In this document: positions 39,862-50,020 of the stretch, in pieces
Layout of the letters: each line of letters begins with the position of its first letter
How positions within the stretch are numbered: the stretch's first letter is position 1
Source: Nesterenkonia sp. E16_10
GTDB taxonomy: Bacteria; Actinomycetota; Actinomycetes; Actinomycetales; Micrococcaceae
Direction of reading: 5' to 3'
DNA: 64,000 nucleotides
Assembly (NCBI RefSeq): GCF_017347085.1
Contig: NZ_JADPSA010000048.1
Location: 1 to 64,000, forward strand
The notes under the pieces: generated by a model
Databases searched by the model: none
Seen by the model: the letters and a program-made list of their open reading frames with translations, nothing else
Told to the model about the DNA's origin: nothing
Made by a program: the position numbers and the translations under genes

Positions 39862-42675
39862 GTGAGCACCGCCCTGTACCGCCGTTATCGTCCCGACTCC
39901 TTTGCCGAGGTGATCGGACAGGAGCACGTCACAGCACCCCTGATGACGGCCCTGGGCAAGGACGCGGTCTCCCACGCCTACCTCTTCTCCGGCCCGCGCG
40001 GCTGCGGCAAGACCACCTCCGCCCGGATCCTGGCCCGCTGCCTGAACTGCGCGCAGGGACCGACCGGGACCCCGTGCGGGGCCTGCGACTCCTGCGTGGA
40101 CCTCGCCACGGGCGGATCCGGCTCGCTGGATGTGATCGAGATCGACGCCGCCAGCCATGGCGGCGTCGATGATGCCCGTGATCTGCGGGAGCGCGCGACC
40201 TTCGCCCCGGTGCGCGACCGCTACAAGATCTTCATCATCGATGAGGCCCATATGGTCACCGCCGCGGGCTTCAACGCGCTGCTGAAAATCGTGGAAGAGC
40301 CTCCGGAGCACATCAAGTTCATCTTCGCGACCACCGAGCCGGACAAGGTCATCGGGACCATCCGCTCGCGCACCCACCACTATCCGTTCCGACTGGTCCC
40401 GCCCGAGCCGCTGATGGACTATCTGCACCGGCTCTGCGAGCAGGAGGGCGTCGCCGTCGCTCCGGGCGTGCTGCCCCTGGTGATCCGCGCCGGCGGCGGC
40501 TCGGTCCGCGACACCCTCTCGGTGCTGGATCAGCTGATCGCCGGCTCCGCCGAGCGCACCCTGGACTATGACCGGGCGACGGCGCTGCTCGGCTTCACCC
40601 ACGCCACCATGCTCGACGACGTCGTGGGGGCCGTGGCGGCGCTCGACGGCGCCACCGCCTTCTCCGTGGTGGATCGAGTCGTGCAGTCCGGGCAGGATCC
40701 ACGGCGCTTCGTCGAGGACCTGCTGGAGCGGCTGCGTGATCTGATCGTGGTGAAATCGGTCCCGGAGAACCCCGGAGCGATCCTGCGCGGGGTCCCGGAG
40801 GACCAGATCCGCTCGATGCAGACCCAGGCCGGCCAGCTCGGCTCCGCAGAGCTCTCCCGCGCGGCCGACATCTCCGCCCAGGCGCTGACCGACATGGTCG
40901 GCGCCACCTCTCCGAAGCTGCACCTCGAGCTGCTGATGGCGCGGCTGCTGCTGCCCCACGCCGAGCAGGGTCATGCCTCGGTGGCCGCCCGGCTCGAACG
41001 TGTGGAGCGTCGGCTCGACTTCGCCGCCGGAGCCGGCGTGACGCCCAGCGCCGAGACCGAGGGCGCAGGAGCCGATCCGGGCGCCGCGAGCCAGGGGGCG
41101 AGCCAGAGCCCGGACCACGGCCCGGGCGCGAGGTCGACCGCGGCGAGCCCGGTGCCCGAGGGGCGCGCTGAGCAGCAGCCCGAGCAGCGCACCGAGCAGC
41201 AGATTCCGGCCGACCCGAAGTGGGCCGCCCCGGCACAGAGCGCGACGGCCTCCGAACCGGGTCCCTCAGCTCCGGAGCCCGAGCCGAAGTCGAGCGCGCC
41301 CGAGCCTGCGGCGCCGCCGGAGGAACGGCAGTCAGAAGCGGCGAAGCCAGAGGAGCGGCAGCCAGCACCCGCGCGGGACGCCTCCGGTTCACCGGCAGCG
41401 GCAGCCGCACAGGCGGCACCCGCCGCATCCACCACACAGGCGGCACCCGCCGCATCCGCAGCTGGCGGATCCACGGACGAGATGATGCGCCGGGCCTGGC
41501 CCGACATCGTGGATTCTTTGAAGTCCCAGTCTCGGATGCTCTGGATGCTGGTCAAGGGCAATGTGAGCGTGGACAGCTTCGACGGTCAGGCGCTGAGTCT
41601 GAACTTCGCCAACGAGGGAGCGCGGACCACGTTCGCGAACCGCAACGGCGAGCAGGCGATGAACGCCGCCATCGAGCATGTTCTGGGCATGAAGGTCCGG
41701 TTCAAGCTGGCCACCGGCGGCACAGGCTCATCGGGTGGTGGTGGCAGCCCAAAAGCTGACCGCCGGCTGAGCCCGGCGGCCGCTCCAGCGGAGACGCAGA
41801 CCGGGGACGGAACCCCGGCCTGGGTCCAGGAAGAGCCGCCCGAGCCCTACGACCCGGGATTCACCGAGGCGCCACCCGAGCATCCCGCCCACCAGCCCTC
41901 TGAACACCCCGCCGAATCCCACGCCGCCGCCGACCTGGACACCTCAGCAGGGTCACGCGACCCCGATGCCACCGATCTCGACCCCACGGACCCCGACGCC
42001 ACCGATGCGCAACAGTCGGCGGCGGCGGAATCCCGCTCATCTGCGCCCTCTGCGGTCTCCCCCGAGGCGGCAGCGCACCTGCGCGACGCCGGGACAGGCC
42101 CCGACACCGGGCCAGGCCCCGCCGGGCCGGACCCCGACGCCGGGGACAGCTATAAGCCGCTGGCCGAGAAGACCCCGGTGCCAGCCTTCGCGCGCCGCGC
42201 CGGAACTGCCCCGCGCTGGAGCGCCCCCGCCGAGGGTGCCTCACCCCAGGGCGGCCCTGCGGACACTGCCGCGTCGCGCGGTAACCCGCAGGGGCGCGAC
42301 CAGCAGCCCGGCGCGACCCAGCAGAGCCCGGCCGAGGGTGCCGCCGCTCCGGCCGGTGGTGCCGCACCGAGCCGTGCCGCGGAGATCCGGCGTCGCCTGG
42401 CCCAGCGCGGCGGAAGCGGCTCCCAGCCGGCTCCCCTCTCCGAGCTTCCGGCCGACCACCCCTCACAGCCAGCTCCCCCGCCGGACCCGGGATGGGACTC
42501 CGGCCCGCCGAGCGACTACGACCAGAGCGCGCCACCGCCCTGGGCTCAGGCCGAGGCCGAGGACGTGGCCAGCGAGGACGACGTCCCGCTGGAACACTCC
42601 GGCGTCTTCGGCCGCAAGGCCTTCGAGAAGCACCTCGGAGCCACCTTGCTGGAGGAGCGCCGGCTCAACGAGTGA
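39862..42675 (+). CDS. dnaX: DNA polymerase III subunits gamma and tau
   Basis: A 937-residue clamp-loader subunit. ALYRRYRPDSFAEVIGQEHV begins the protein, GPRGCGKTTSARILAR is Walker A, and a four-cysteine zinc site follows (CLNCAQ, CGACDSCVDL). IIDEAHMVTAAGFNALLKI holds Walker B, and EPPEHIKFIFATTEPDKV precedes the sensor arginine region. After residue 380 comes a long Ala/Pro/Glu-rich linker, then a tau-like domain near 530-620, another disordered stretch and a short conserved C-terminus. The GTG at 39862 starts the family alignment. No frameshift signal for a separate gamma product was noted. Confidence 0.95.
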   Translation: MSTALYRRYRPDSFAEVIGQEHVTAPLMTALGKDAVSHAYLFSGPRGCGKTTSARILARCLNCAQGPTGTPCGACDSCVDLATGGSGSLDVIEIDAASHGGVDDARDLRERATFAPVRDRYKIFIIDEAHMVTAAGFNALLKIVEEPPEHIKFIFATTEPDKVIGTIRSRTHHYPFRLVPPEPLMDYLHRLCEQEGVAVAPGVLPLVIRAGGGSVRDTLSVLDQLIAGSAERTLDYDRATALLGFTHATMLDDVVGAVAALDGATAFSVVDRVVQSGQDPRRFVEDLLERLRDLIVVKSVPENPGAILRGVPEDQIRSMQTQAGQLGSAELSRAADISAQALTDMVGATSPKLHLELLMARLLLPHAEQGHASVAARLERVERRLDFAAGAGVTPSAETEGAGADPGAASQGASQSPDHGPGARSTAASPVPEGRAEQQPEQRTEQQIPADPKWAAPAQSATASEPGPSAPEPEPKSSAPEPAAPPEERQSEAAKPEERQPAPARDASGSPAAAAAQAAPAASTTQAAPAASAAGGSTDEMMRRAWPDIVDSLKSQSRMLWMLVKGNVSVDSFDGQALSLNFANEGARTTFANRNGEQAMNAAIEHVLGMKVRFKLATGGTGSSGGGGSPKADRRLSPAAAPAETQTGDGTPAWVQEEPPEPYDPGFTEAPPEHPAHQPSEHPAESHAAADLDTSAGSRDPDATDLDPTDPDATDAQQSAAAESRSSAPSAVSPEAAAHLRDAGTGPDTGPGPAGPDPDAGDSYKPLAEKTPVPAFARRAGTAPRWSAPAEGASPQGGPADTAASRGNPQGRDQQPGATQQSPAEGAAAPAGGAAPSRAAEIRRRLAQRGGSGSQPAPLSELPADHPSQPAPPPDPGWDSGPPSDYDQSAPPPWAQAEAEDVASEDDVPLEHSGVFGRKAFEKHLGATLLEERRLNE

Positions 42676-42723
42676 GCGCCGTTAGACTGGATCTCCACCC
42701 CTGAAGGAAGGCTCGTCCACACC

Positions 42724-43320
42724 GTGTATGAAGGCGCAGTCCAAGACCTGATCGATGAACTCGGGCGACTCCCCGGCATCGGCCCCAAGTCGGCGCAGCG
42801 CGTGGCCTTCCACATCCTCGAGGCCGACGGCGAGGACATGAAGCGCCTCGCTGACGCGATCACCACGGTCAAGGAGAAGGTCAAGTTCTGCGCGATCTGC
42901 TTCAACGTCTCCGAGGAGAACACCTGCCGGATCTGCCAGGACACCCGCCGGGATCCCAGCCTGCTGTGCGTGGTGGAGGAGTCCAAGGACGTCATGGCGA
43001 TCGAACGCACCCGCTCCTTCCGCGGGAGGTACCACGTGCTCGGCGGCTCGATCAATCCGATCGCCGGGGTCGGCCCCGACCAGCTGCACATCCGTGAGCT
43101 GCTGAGCCGACTCTCGGACGACACCATCACCGAGGTCATCGTGGCCACCGATCCGAACCTTGAAGGTGAGGCCACGGCGACCTACCTCTACCGGATGCTC
43201 GGCTCCATCGGCATCAAGCTCACCCGACTGGCCTCGGGGCTCCCCGTCGGCGGGGACCTGGAGTACGCCGATGACGTCACCCTCGGGCGGGCCTTCGAGG
43301 GCCGTACGGTCATGTCCTGA
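42724..43320 (+). CDS. recR: Recombination protein RecR
   Basis: A 198-residue DNA-binding protein of RecFOR repair. The helix-hairpin-helix ([20 protein letters not shown]) is at the start, the four-cysteine zinc finger ([16 protein letters not shown]) near residue 57, and the Toprim domain near 78-170 ([15 protein letters not shown] and [13 protein letters not shown]). GTG start with GAAGGAAGG upstream. It lies 48 bases from dnaX; the ybaB/ebfC gene often found between them in other bacteria is not present. Confidence 0.95.
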   Translation: MYEGAVQDLIDELGRLPGIGPKSAQRVAFHILEADGEDMKRLADAITTVKEKVKFCAICFNVSEENTCRICQDTRRDPSLLCVVEESKDVMAIERTRSFRGRYHVLGGSINPIAGVGPDQLHIRELLSRLSDDTITEVIVATDPNLEGEATATYLYRMLGSIGIKLTRLASGLPVGGDLEYADDVTLGRAFEGRTVMS

Positions 43321-43650
43321 CCTGCTCACGGCACGCGCACCCAGATAGTTATGCAAGTGTGATCAGGTAATACTCAGGTTTCTCCCCACTCGTATTTCCA
43401 TCAGTTTTCGTTCGGGCTGTTGTCCTAGTCACGTCTGGGAAGCGAGGCCTCCGGGTGGATCACCACCACAGATTCTTCCGGCTATTCCACCATCCTCTGA
43501 TGGCCGTCGAGAGTTGTCCTCCCCCGAGAAATCAGTTTCCAAATCCTATTTATCGGTCTAGCGTGTTGCTACAGGCGGGCCTGTGCTGATTTCAGCACGG
43601 TGCCGGACTGACTCGCACCAGACGCACACCAGAGGATGAGGTAAGCACTG
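43321..43650. other. Regulatory gap upstream of the ehu operon
   Basis: No gene is seen over 330 bases, and GC is locally low around 43330-43420 and 43540-43560, which fits promoter DNA. A 7-bp stem with a 2-base centre (GTGCTGA-TT-TCAGCAC, 43583-43598) is a possible operator just before ehuB. No riboswitch fold was recognised. Confidence 0.45.
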
Positions 43651-44538
43651 ATGAGGAACAAGACTTCCATGGCAGTCCGCGCAGGCGCCGTGAGCGCCGC
43701 CGCACTGCTGGCACTGACCGCCTGTGGGGGCGGCGACGATGATGCCGAGAACGGCGAGGCCGAGGCGGCGGATGGGGAAACGCTGACCATCTCCCTCTTC
43801 GGTGAAGAGCCCTACTCCTGGATCGACGAAGAGACCGGTGAGCCGACGGGCGCCACTATCGCCGTCGCTGAAGAGATCTTCGGTGAGCGCATGGGCTACG
43901 AGGTCGAGATCGAGGAAGAGCCGAACTGGGACAGCCTGATCCCAGGTCTGGGCGCCGGTCACTGGGACGTGGTCTCTGCCGGCATGTCGATCAACTCCGA
44001 CCGCTGCGCCGAGGCGGCCTTCGGGGAGCCGGAGCTGGTCTACACGACGGCATTCCTGCTGGAGGAAGGCAACCCCGCTGGGGTCGAGAACTTCGAGGAC
44101 CTTGCGGACGCCGACCTCGACGTGGTCGCCCTCAGCGGTGCGGTGGAGTCAGGCTGGATGGATGAGGTCGGGGTCGAGCACTCCACGGTGGACAGCGCCG
44201 CAGACGGCGTCGACTTCGTCGAAGGCGGCCGCGCAGACGTCTTCGCGCTCACCGCGATCTCACTCGAAGCGATGGCAGGTGACATCGAAGGCCTGGAGGT
44301 CACCGACTCCTTCGCCCATGAACTTTCGGTGGGAGCCCACGCGTTCCGCCTGGACGACCAAGACCTGATAGACGATTTCAACGAGCACCTCGGAGAGCTG
44401 AAGGATTCCGGAGAATATCTGGACCTGGTCAGCGAGTTCGGATTCACCGAAGATGAGATGCCACCAAGTGAATTGACGGCCGAGGAACTCTGTGAAGAGG
44501 ACCCCACAGAACTGACCGAGCAGTACCTCGAGGACTGA
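43651..44538 (+). CDS. ehuB: Ectoine-type ABC transporter binding protein (EhuB-like)
   Basis: A 295-residue lipoprotein of the polar amino acid binding family. The lipobox LLALTACGG places the lipidated cysteine near residue 28. NWDSLIPGLGAGHWDVVSAG, followed by MSINSDRCAEAAFGEPE, closely resembles EhuB of ectoine/hydroxyectoine importers. The protein is very acidic. It begins an operon of binding protein, two permeases and ATPase, the ehuBCDA order. Ectoine as substrate is inferred from similarity and order; another cationic or zwitterionic solute is possible. Confidence 0.78.
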   Translation: MRNKTSMAVRAGAVSAAALLALTACGGGDDDAENGEAEAADGETLTISLFGEEPYSWIDEETGEPTGATIAVAEEIFGERMGYEVEIEEEPNWDSLIPGLGAGHWDVVSAGMSINSDRCAEAAFGEPELVYTTAFLLEEGNPAGVENFEDLADADLDVVALSGAVESGWMDEVGVEHSTVDSAADGVDFVEGGRADVFALTAISLEAMAGDIEGLEVTDSFAHELSVGAHAFRLDDQDLIDDFNEHLGELKDSGEYLDLVSEFGFTEDEMPPSELTAEELCEEDPTELTEQYLED

Positions 44539-44624
44539 TCCCCTAAGTCGTTCATTGGTTGCGGTCGGCGCCTTCGGGAGCCGGCCGCAAGCTCTGTCAT
44601 CACTCGCTGACTGAGGGGAAACCT

Positions 44625-45479
44625 ATGGAGTTCTTCGAAGACTGGCCGCAGTACTTTGAAGTCGCGATCAACTGGTCCGATCGACTGCTGGCTGGGCTCT
44701 GGACCACCATCCAGCTGACCCTGTTCGGAGGGATTCTGGCGTTCCTGATCGCTGTTGCGCTGGGACTGCTGGCCGGCAGCCCGAACGGCTGGCTGAGAAT
44801 CCCTGCCCGTGTGCTCATTGAGTTCTTCAGGGGCATCTCGCTCGTGGTGCTGCTCTTCTGGCTCATGTTCGTCTTGCCGCAGATCTGGATGCGGAACCCC
44901 GACCTGCCTTTCAGAGACCTGGTCTACAACACCTTTCTCTTGGGCGTGATCGCACTGGGGCTCAACTACGGAGCCTATGGCGCTGAGGCGGTGCGCGCCT
45001 CACTCACCACGGTCGCCAGCGGACAGTGGGAAGCGACGACTGCGCTCTCCATGTCCTGGCCGCACAAGATGCGCCGCGTCATCTTTCCCCAGGCCTGGGC
45101 GCTGATGCTGCCATCCTTGTCCAACCTATGGGTGCACCTGCTCAAGGGCAGCGCGATTGCTTACATCATGCCCTTCGTGAGCGACTTGACCGCCGAGCTC
45201 AACCAGCTTCGGCGGCCGACGGACATCTGGTTCTCGCACGCTTTCATCGGGCTGGTGGTCTATTTCATCCTCGCGCTGGTCCTGACTCTGTTCATGCAGA
45301 CGTTGGAGGCCAGGGCCAAACACAAGCTGGGCCGCGGTCCGTCGATCCGGGAGATCCTCTCCCCCGCACCGAAGGCGATCGTCCCCGATGCGCCGGTCGC
45401 CGCATCCGTCACTGAACCCAAGAGCGACGCCGGTGCAGATGTGCCACCGCGCAGCCCGTCGGAAGGAGGTGCCCGATGA
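44625..45479 (+). CDS. ehuC: ABC transporter permease (EhuC-like)
   Basis: A 284-residue inner-membrane subunit with five or six membrane segments. LIEFFRGISLVVLLFWLMFV and LNYGAYGAEAVRASLTTVAS, followed by GQWEATTALSMSW, contain the EAA loop that docks on the ATPase. The C-terminal 45 residues form a hydrophilic tail. The ATG at 44625 follows GAGGGG; a longer frame upstream lacks family similarity. Its stop overlaps ehuD by 4 bases. Confidence 0.82.
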   Translation: MEFFEDWPQYFEVAINWSDRLLAGLWTTIQLTLFGGILAFLIAVALGLLAGSPNGWLRIPARVLIEFFRGISLVVLLFWLMFVLPQIWMRNPDLPFRDLVYNTFLLGVIALGLNYGAYGAEAVRASLTTVASGQWEATTALSMSWPHKMRRVIFPQAWALMLPSLSNLWVHLLKGSAIAYIMPFVSDLTAELNQLRRPTDIWFSHAFIGLVVYFILALVLTLFMQTLEARAKHKLGRGPSIREILSPAPKAIVPDAPVAASVTEPKSDAGADVPPRSPSEGGAR

Positions 45480-46198
45480 TGATGTCCGGAATCCAAGCCG
45501 CCGAGATCGACGACCCGACGATGATCGACGAGGAAGAGGTCCGCGAGAGCCCCTTCTGGGACTGGGACTTTGCCTTCGATGCATTCCCCGACATCTTCAT
45601 GGCCTTCGTCGAGGTCACGCTTCTGGTCACCATCATCGGCACACTCGTCGCAGCCGTGCTGGGGCTGATCATCGCTATTCTCATCATGCTTCTGCCCAGG
45701 CCCCTTGCGTGGTGTGTCCGCTGGCTCGCGAACTTCATCCGCATGACTCCGATCGTGGTCCAGCTGATCTTCGTGTTCTGGGCGTTCGTCTGGATGGACG
45801 CGCTCACCATCGGGATCATCGTCTTCGGGGTCCACTACGCCACCTATATGTCCGAGGTCTACCGTGCTGGCATCGAATCAGTGCCCAAGGGGCAGTGGGA
45901 GGCCACCACGGCGCTGTCCATGTCCGCGGCCCGCACCTGGCGCAAGATCGTGATTCCGCAGGCACTGCGCTCCACGGTGCCTTCGCTGGGCAACTACGCC
46001 ATTTCGATGTTCAAGGACACCCCGTTCCTGCTGGTCATCGGGGTGGCCGAGATGGTCACCGTCGCCGGTGAACGCGGGGCCCCGGTTTTCCGCACCACCG
46101 AGGTGTACACCATCGCTGGACTGCTGTTTCTCGTAGCCAGCTACCCCACTGCTGTTCTCATCCACCGATTGGAGAAGCGCCTTGCCTACGCCCAATGA
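45476..46198 (+). CDS. ehuD: ABC transporter permease (EhuD-like)
   Basis: A 240-residue second permease of the same importer. A 45-residue acidic N-terminal leader (DDPTMIDEEEVRESPFWDWD) is unusual; membrane segments and the EAA loop ([20 protein letters not shown]) follow the His/Glu/Gln/Arg permease pattern. GGAGG lies 7 bases before the ATG, inside ehuC. The 3' end overlaps the ATPase start by 17 bases. Confidence 0.82.
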   Translation: MMMSGIQAAEIDDPTMIDEEEVRESPFWDWDFAFDAFPDIFMAFVEVTLLVTIIGTLVAAVLGLIIAILIMLLPRPLAWCVRWLANFIRMTPIVVQLIFVFWAFVWMDALTIGIIVFGVHYATYMSEVYRAGIESVPKGQWEATTALSMSAARTWRKIVIPQALRSTVPSLGNYAISMFKDTPFLLVIGVAEMVTVAGERGAPVFRTTEVYTIAGLLFLVASYPTAVLIHRLEKRLAYAQ

Positions 46199-47018
46199 CG
46201 CTGTCGGTATCCGGCCCGCTGAGGCGGCGTCGTCCACATCACCCGAGGTCCCGGTCATCGAGTTCGTCGATGTCGAGAAGCGCTTCGGGGACAACATCGT
46301 GCTCAAAGACCTGAACTTCTCCGTGCGCCGCGGCGAGCGGGTGACCCTGATCGGCCCCTCCGGTTCGGGCAAGACCACGATCCTGCGCCTGGTGATGACC
46401 CTGGAGGAGCTCACCGGCGGCTACATCTTCGTCGACGGCGAGCCGCTGACCCACCGGGAGAAGGACGGCAGGCGCGTCGCCGTCTCGCCCAAGGAGCAGA
46501 AGAAGCTGCGCACCCGGATCGGGATGGTGTTCCAGCAGTTCAACCTGTTCCCGAACATGACCGTGCTGGAGAACATCATCGAGGCCCCGATCCATGTGCT
46601 GGGCCAGTCCAAGGCCGAGGCCACCGCGAAGGCGCACTCGCTGCTGGAGCAGGTGGGTCTGCCGGACAAGGCCGATCAGCATCCGCTGAGCCTCTCGGGT
46701 GGTCAGCAGCAGCGGGTCGCCATCGCTCGCGCCCTCGCCATGGATCCGGAGATCCTGCTGCTCGATGAGGTCACCTCGGCGCTGGACCCGGAGGTCGTCG
46801 GGGACGTGCTCAACATCCTGCGCAAGGTCGCAGACACCACCAACGTGACCATGCTGATCGTGACCCACGAGATGAGCTTCGCCCGAGACGTCTCCCACAA
46901 GGTGATGATGTTCGACGGCGGCCGCGTGATCGAGGAGGGCGCGCCGGAGAAGATCTTCTCGGACCCCAGCCAGGAGCGCACCAAGCAGTTCCTCAGCGCC
47001 GTGCTGCGCGACGCCTGA
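46182..47018 (+). CDS. ehuA: ABC transporter ATP-binding protein (EhuA-like)
   Basis: A 278-residue ATPase. Walker A is [13 protein letters not shown], the Q-loop is [19 protein letters not shown], the signature is [16 protein letters not shown], and Walker B is [13 protein letters not shown] with [11 protein letters not shown] after it. This is the polar amino acid importer subfamily. A TTG at 46182 preceded by GGAG is the likely start, overlapping ehuD; family similarity begins about 22 residues in. It closes the ehu operon. Confidence 0.85.
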   Translation: MPTPNDAVGIRPAEAASSTSPEVPVIEFVDVEKRFGDNIVLKDLNFSVRRGERVTLIGPSGSGKTTILRLVMTLEELTGGYIFVDGEPLTHREKDGRRVAVSPKEQKKLRTRIGMVFQQFNLFPNMTVLENIIEAPIHVLGQSKAEATAKAHSLLEQVGLPDKADQHPLSLSGGQQQRVAIARALAMDPEILLLDEVTSALDPEVVGDVLNILRKVADTTNVTMLIVTHEMSFARDVSHKVMMFDGGRVIEEGAPEKIFSDPSQERTKQFLSAVLRDA

Positions 47019-47080
47019 CCCGCTCTAGAATTGACCTGAGTTCCCCCCGTATCCAAACCCCAGGAGTGAGACAACCTGTC

Positions 47081-48364
47081 ATGAGCCTGATCGTTCAGAA
47101 GTACGGCGGATCATCCGTTGCAGACGCCGAGAGCATCAAACGAGTGGCGAGGCGGATCGTCGAGACCAAGCGCGCCGGGCACCAGGTCGTGGTGGTCGTG
47201 TCCGCGATGGGTGACACCACCGATGACCTGCTCGACCTCGCAGGCCAGATCACCGCCGCGCCGCCCTCCCGCGAGATGGACATCCTGCTCTCCTCCGGTG
47301 AGCGCATGTCCATGGCGCTGCTGGCCATGGCGATCCATGAGCTGGGCGAGTCCGCCCAGTCCTTCACCGGTTCCCAGGCCGGCATGATCACCGACGCCAT
47401 CCACGGCAAGGCCCGCATCATCGAGGTCTCCCCGCTGCGCGTGCAGGAGTCCCTCGACGCCGGCCACGTCGGCATCGTCGCAGGGTTCCAGGGCATGAGC
47501 CGGGAATCCCGAGACATCACCACGATGGGCCGCGGCGGCTCCGACACCACCGCCGTCGCCCTGGCCGCGGCGCTGCACGCCGACGCCTGTGAGATCTACA
47601 CCGACGTCGACGGGGTCTTCACCGCGGACCCACGCGTGGTCAAGACCGCCCGCAAGATCGACGAGATCTCCAGCGACGAGATGCTGGAGATGGCGGCCGC
47701 CGGCACCAAGGTGCTGCACCTGCGCTCGGTGGAGTACGCCCGCCGGTTCGGCGTGAAGCTGCACGTGCGCTCCTCGTTCAGCCAGCTCGAAGGCACCTGG
47801 GTCATCCCCGACCCGAAAGACACCGTCAAGATTCAGGAAGGCGAACCCTTGGAACAGCCGATCATCTCCGGCGTCTCCCACGACGCATCCGAAGGAAAAC
47901 TCACCATCACCGGCGTCCCCGACGTCCCGGGCAAGGCGGCGGAGATCTTCAATCTGATCGCCGAGGGTGCGATCAACATCGACATGATCGTCCAGGACGT
48001 ATCGATGGCGACCAAGACCACCAACATCTCCTTCACGCTCCCCGGTGAGGACGGCGAACGCGCCCAGGAGATGCTCACCGCACACCAGGCCACCATCGGC
48101 TTCGAGTCCATGGACTTCGTGCCGCAGGTCGGCAAGGTCTCGCTCATCGGCGGCGGGATGCGCAACCACCCCGGCGTCTCGGCACGGTTCTTCACCGCCC
48201 TGCGCGATGCCGGCATCAACATCGGGCTGATCTCGACCTCCGAGATCCGGGTCTCGGTGATCACCGACGTCGAGCTGCTGGACCGCGCGGTCGCCGCGAT
48301 CCACACCGCCTTCGGTCTGGACTCCGACGAGGAAGCCACGGTCTACGCCGGGACCGGCCGCTAG
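47081..48364 (+). CDS. ask: Aspartate kinase
   Basis: A 427-residue enzyme that makes aspartyl phosphate, the first step to lysine, threonine and methionine. [20 protein letters not shown] is the N-terminal kinase motif, [20 protein letters not shown], then [11 protein letters not shown], the substrate loop, and two ACT domains occupy about residues 260-420 ([20 protein letters not shown]). The C-terminal part can also be made separately as a beta subunit in Actinobacteria. The ATG at 47081 fits the family start; CAGGAG lies 14 bases upstream, a rather long spacing. The asd gene often found next is absent. Confidence 0.95.
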   Translation: MSLIVQKYGGSSVADAESIKRVARRIVETKRAGHQVVVVVSAMGDTTDDLLDLAGQITAAPPSREMDILLSSGERMSMALLAMAIHELGESAQSFTGSQAGMITDAIHGKARIIEVSPLRVQESLDAGHVGIVAGFQGMSRESRDITTMGRGGSDTTAVALAAALHADACEIYTDVDGVFTADPRVVKTARKIDEISSDEMLEMAAAGTKVLHLRSVEYARRFGVKLHVRSSFSQLEGTWVIPDPKDTVKIQEGEPLEQPIISGVSHDASEGKLTITGVPDVPGKAAEIFNLIAEGAINIDMIVQDVSMATKTTNISFTLPGEDGERAQEMLTAHQATIGFESMDFVPQVGKVSLIGGGMRNHPGVSARFFTALRDAGINIGLISTSEIRVSVITDVELLDRAVAAIHTAFGLDSDEEATVYAGTGR

Positions 48365-48372
48365 GCCCAGCC

Positions 48373-48960
48373 ATGGGCTCCGAGGTGCGCCCCGCCGTCG
48401 GGCGCTTCGAGGACTTCTATGAGGTCGTCGGGGTGAAGAAGCCCGGCGGCCAGGGGTGCTGGTGCATGTCCTACCGCGACTCCCGGGTCGCGAATCCGGA
48501 TCGGCCGGCCTTCATGGAGGAGCTCTGCCGCACCGAGCCCGGCCCGGGGGTGATCGCGTTCGTCGATGACACCCCGGCCGGCTGGTGCTCGGTGGCGCCG
48601 CGCAGCAGCTACCGACGGCTGATGAACTCCCGGACCATCCCCTTCCTCGATGACCGGGACCCCTGGTCGGTGGTCTGCTTCGTGGTGCGTCCTGGATTCC
48701 GACGGCGAGGGCTGATGCATGATCTGCTCACCGGCGCCGTGGCGCACGCCGCCGCGCACGGGGCGAGCGTGCTCGAGGGCTATCCGATGGAGCTCGAGGA
48801 GGGCAGAAGAGTGGATGTGATCAGCGGCTACGTCGGCACCACGGAGCTCTTCGCGGCCCATGGCTTCGAGGTCGCCGGACCGACCACCGCGCACAGCGGA
48901 CATCGGCCGCGCTGGATCATGCGCCGGGAGCTGGAGGGGCCGACGGCCCGGTCTCACTAG
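48373..48960 (+). CDS. GNAT-family N-acetyltransferase
   Basis: A 195-residue acyl-CoA-dependent transferase. VVCFVVRPGFRRRGLMHDLL is the acetyl-CoA-binding motif (RxxGxx-like), followed by AVAHAAAHGASVLEGYPMEL. The substrate is unknown; similar proteins occur widely in Micrococcaceae. It starts 8 bases after ask, so it may be co-transcribed with it. Confidence 0.82.
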   Translation: MGSEVRPAVGRFEDFYEVVGVKKPGGQGCWCMSYRDSRVANPDRPAFMEELCRTEPGPGVIAFVDDTPAGWCSVAPRSSYRRLMNSRTIPFLDDRDPWSVVCFVVRPGFRRRGLMHDLLTGAVAHAAAHGASVLEGYPMELEEGRRVDVISGYVGTTELFAAHGFEVAGPTTAHSGHRPRWIMRRELEGPTARSH

Positions 48961-49040
48961 GCGACTCAAGCACACAGGCGGCAGGTGTACCCTTTACGGG
49001 TTCCCCGCCGCCTGCGCACTTGGTACGAGTGATATACCCG

Positions 49041-49952
49041 ATGGTAACCGAAACACCAGCTTCTTTTGAGGCAACACACGGCTTGACGGTGATTCCTGAA
49101 CCCGAGCACCGTGAGCGCGCCAGCACGCACCAGGCTGCAGTGGACCGGCTCACCGAGGACTTCCTGGCACGCCGCCATGCCGGCGCGAAGCACCCGGTGG
49201 AGGACTTCCTCTTCACCTACTACTCCCACTCCCCCGGCAAGCTCTCGCGCTGGCACCCCGGCGTGGGATTCCTGCTCGAGGGCGCCCAGGACAGCGAGCG
49301 GGCCGGCTGGAAGCACTACCGCAGCACCCCTTCGGGAGTGACCCTCGACGTCGAGGGCTTCCGGGCGGACCGTGCCTCGATGATCGGATTCGCCCGGCGC
49401 CTGTTGAGCACGACGGCGGCGACACCGGCGCAGCTGGGCTGCTTCGGTCTGCATGAGTGGGCCATGGTCTACAGATCGGTGGAACACGGCCAGCGCCATG
49501 ACGAGGTTCCGCTGCGCCTCGGTGCCGCGGGCACCGACGAGGTCGTGGAGGCGGCGAACATTCGCTGCACCCATTTCGATGCCTACCGCTTCTACACGCC
49601 CTCGGCGCGACCGCTCAATGTGCTGGAGCCAACCCGGGAATCGCAGACCCGGATGGAGCAGCCGGGCTGCCTGCATGCCAATATGGACCTCTATAAGTGG
49701 GCCTATAAGCTCATCCCCGCGGTCAGCAGCGACCTGCTGCTGGAGTGCTTCGACCTCGCCTCACGAATTCGCCGACTCGATATGCGCGCCTCACCCTATG
49801 ACCTGAGCGACTGGGGCTACGAGCCGGTTCCCATCGAGACCCCTGCCGGCCGGGCGGCCTACGCCCGGGCACAGAAGGGCTTCGCCGAGGAGTCACAGGC
49901 GCTGCGAGCGAAGCTGCTCGCGGTGTTGGACCAGCTCGAGGCGCCCCTCTGA
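49041..49952 (+). CDS. Uncharacterised protein annotated in relatives as 3-methyladenine DNA glycosylase
   Basis: A 303-residue soluble protein. KHPVEDFLFTYYSHSPGKLS and RWHPGVGFLLEG near residue 50, LGCFGLHEWAMVYR, and FYTPSARPLNVLEPTRESQT are stretches I associate with an actinobacterial family that databases label 3-methyladenine DNA glycosylase. I see no helix-hairpin-helix or other glycosylase motif, so the name is doubtful. The ATG at 49041 is preferred over a GTG at 49020. A hairpin terminator follows. Confidence 0.65.
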   Translation: MVTETPASFEATHGLTVIPEPEHRERASTHQAAVDRLTEDFLARRHAGAKHPVEDFLFTYYSHSPGKLSRWHPGVGFLLEGAQDSERAGWKHYRSTPSGVTLDVEGFRADRASMIGFARRLLSTTAATPAQLGCFGLHEWAMVYRSVEHGQRHDEVPLRLGAAGTDEVVEAANIRCTHFDAYRFYTPSARPLNVLEPTRESQTRMEQPGCLHANMDLYKWAYKLIPAVSSDLLLECFDLASRIRRLDMRASPYDLSDWGYEPVPIETPAGRAAYARAQKGFAEESQALRAKLLAVLDQLEAPL

Positions 49953-49966
49953 CGTCGGAGGGCCCA

Positions 49967-50004
49967 GGTCTGATCAGGCGGATGCAAGAGCGCCTGATCA
50001 GACC
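49967..50004. terminator. Bidirectional hairpin between convergent genes
   Basis: Perfect 14-bp arms (GGTCTGATCAGGCG at 49967-49980, complement at 49991-50004) enclose a 10-base loop. It lies between the glycosylase-like gene and the convergent NAD(P)-binding gene. Confidence 0.8.
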
Positions 50005-50020
50005 GTGACCAAGGACCTGC

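Noticed and set aside
43321-43650. Riboswitch upstream of ehuB
   Set aside because: Only one small hairpin and no conserved aptamer elements were found.
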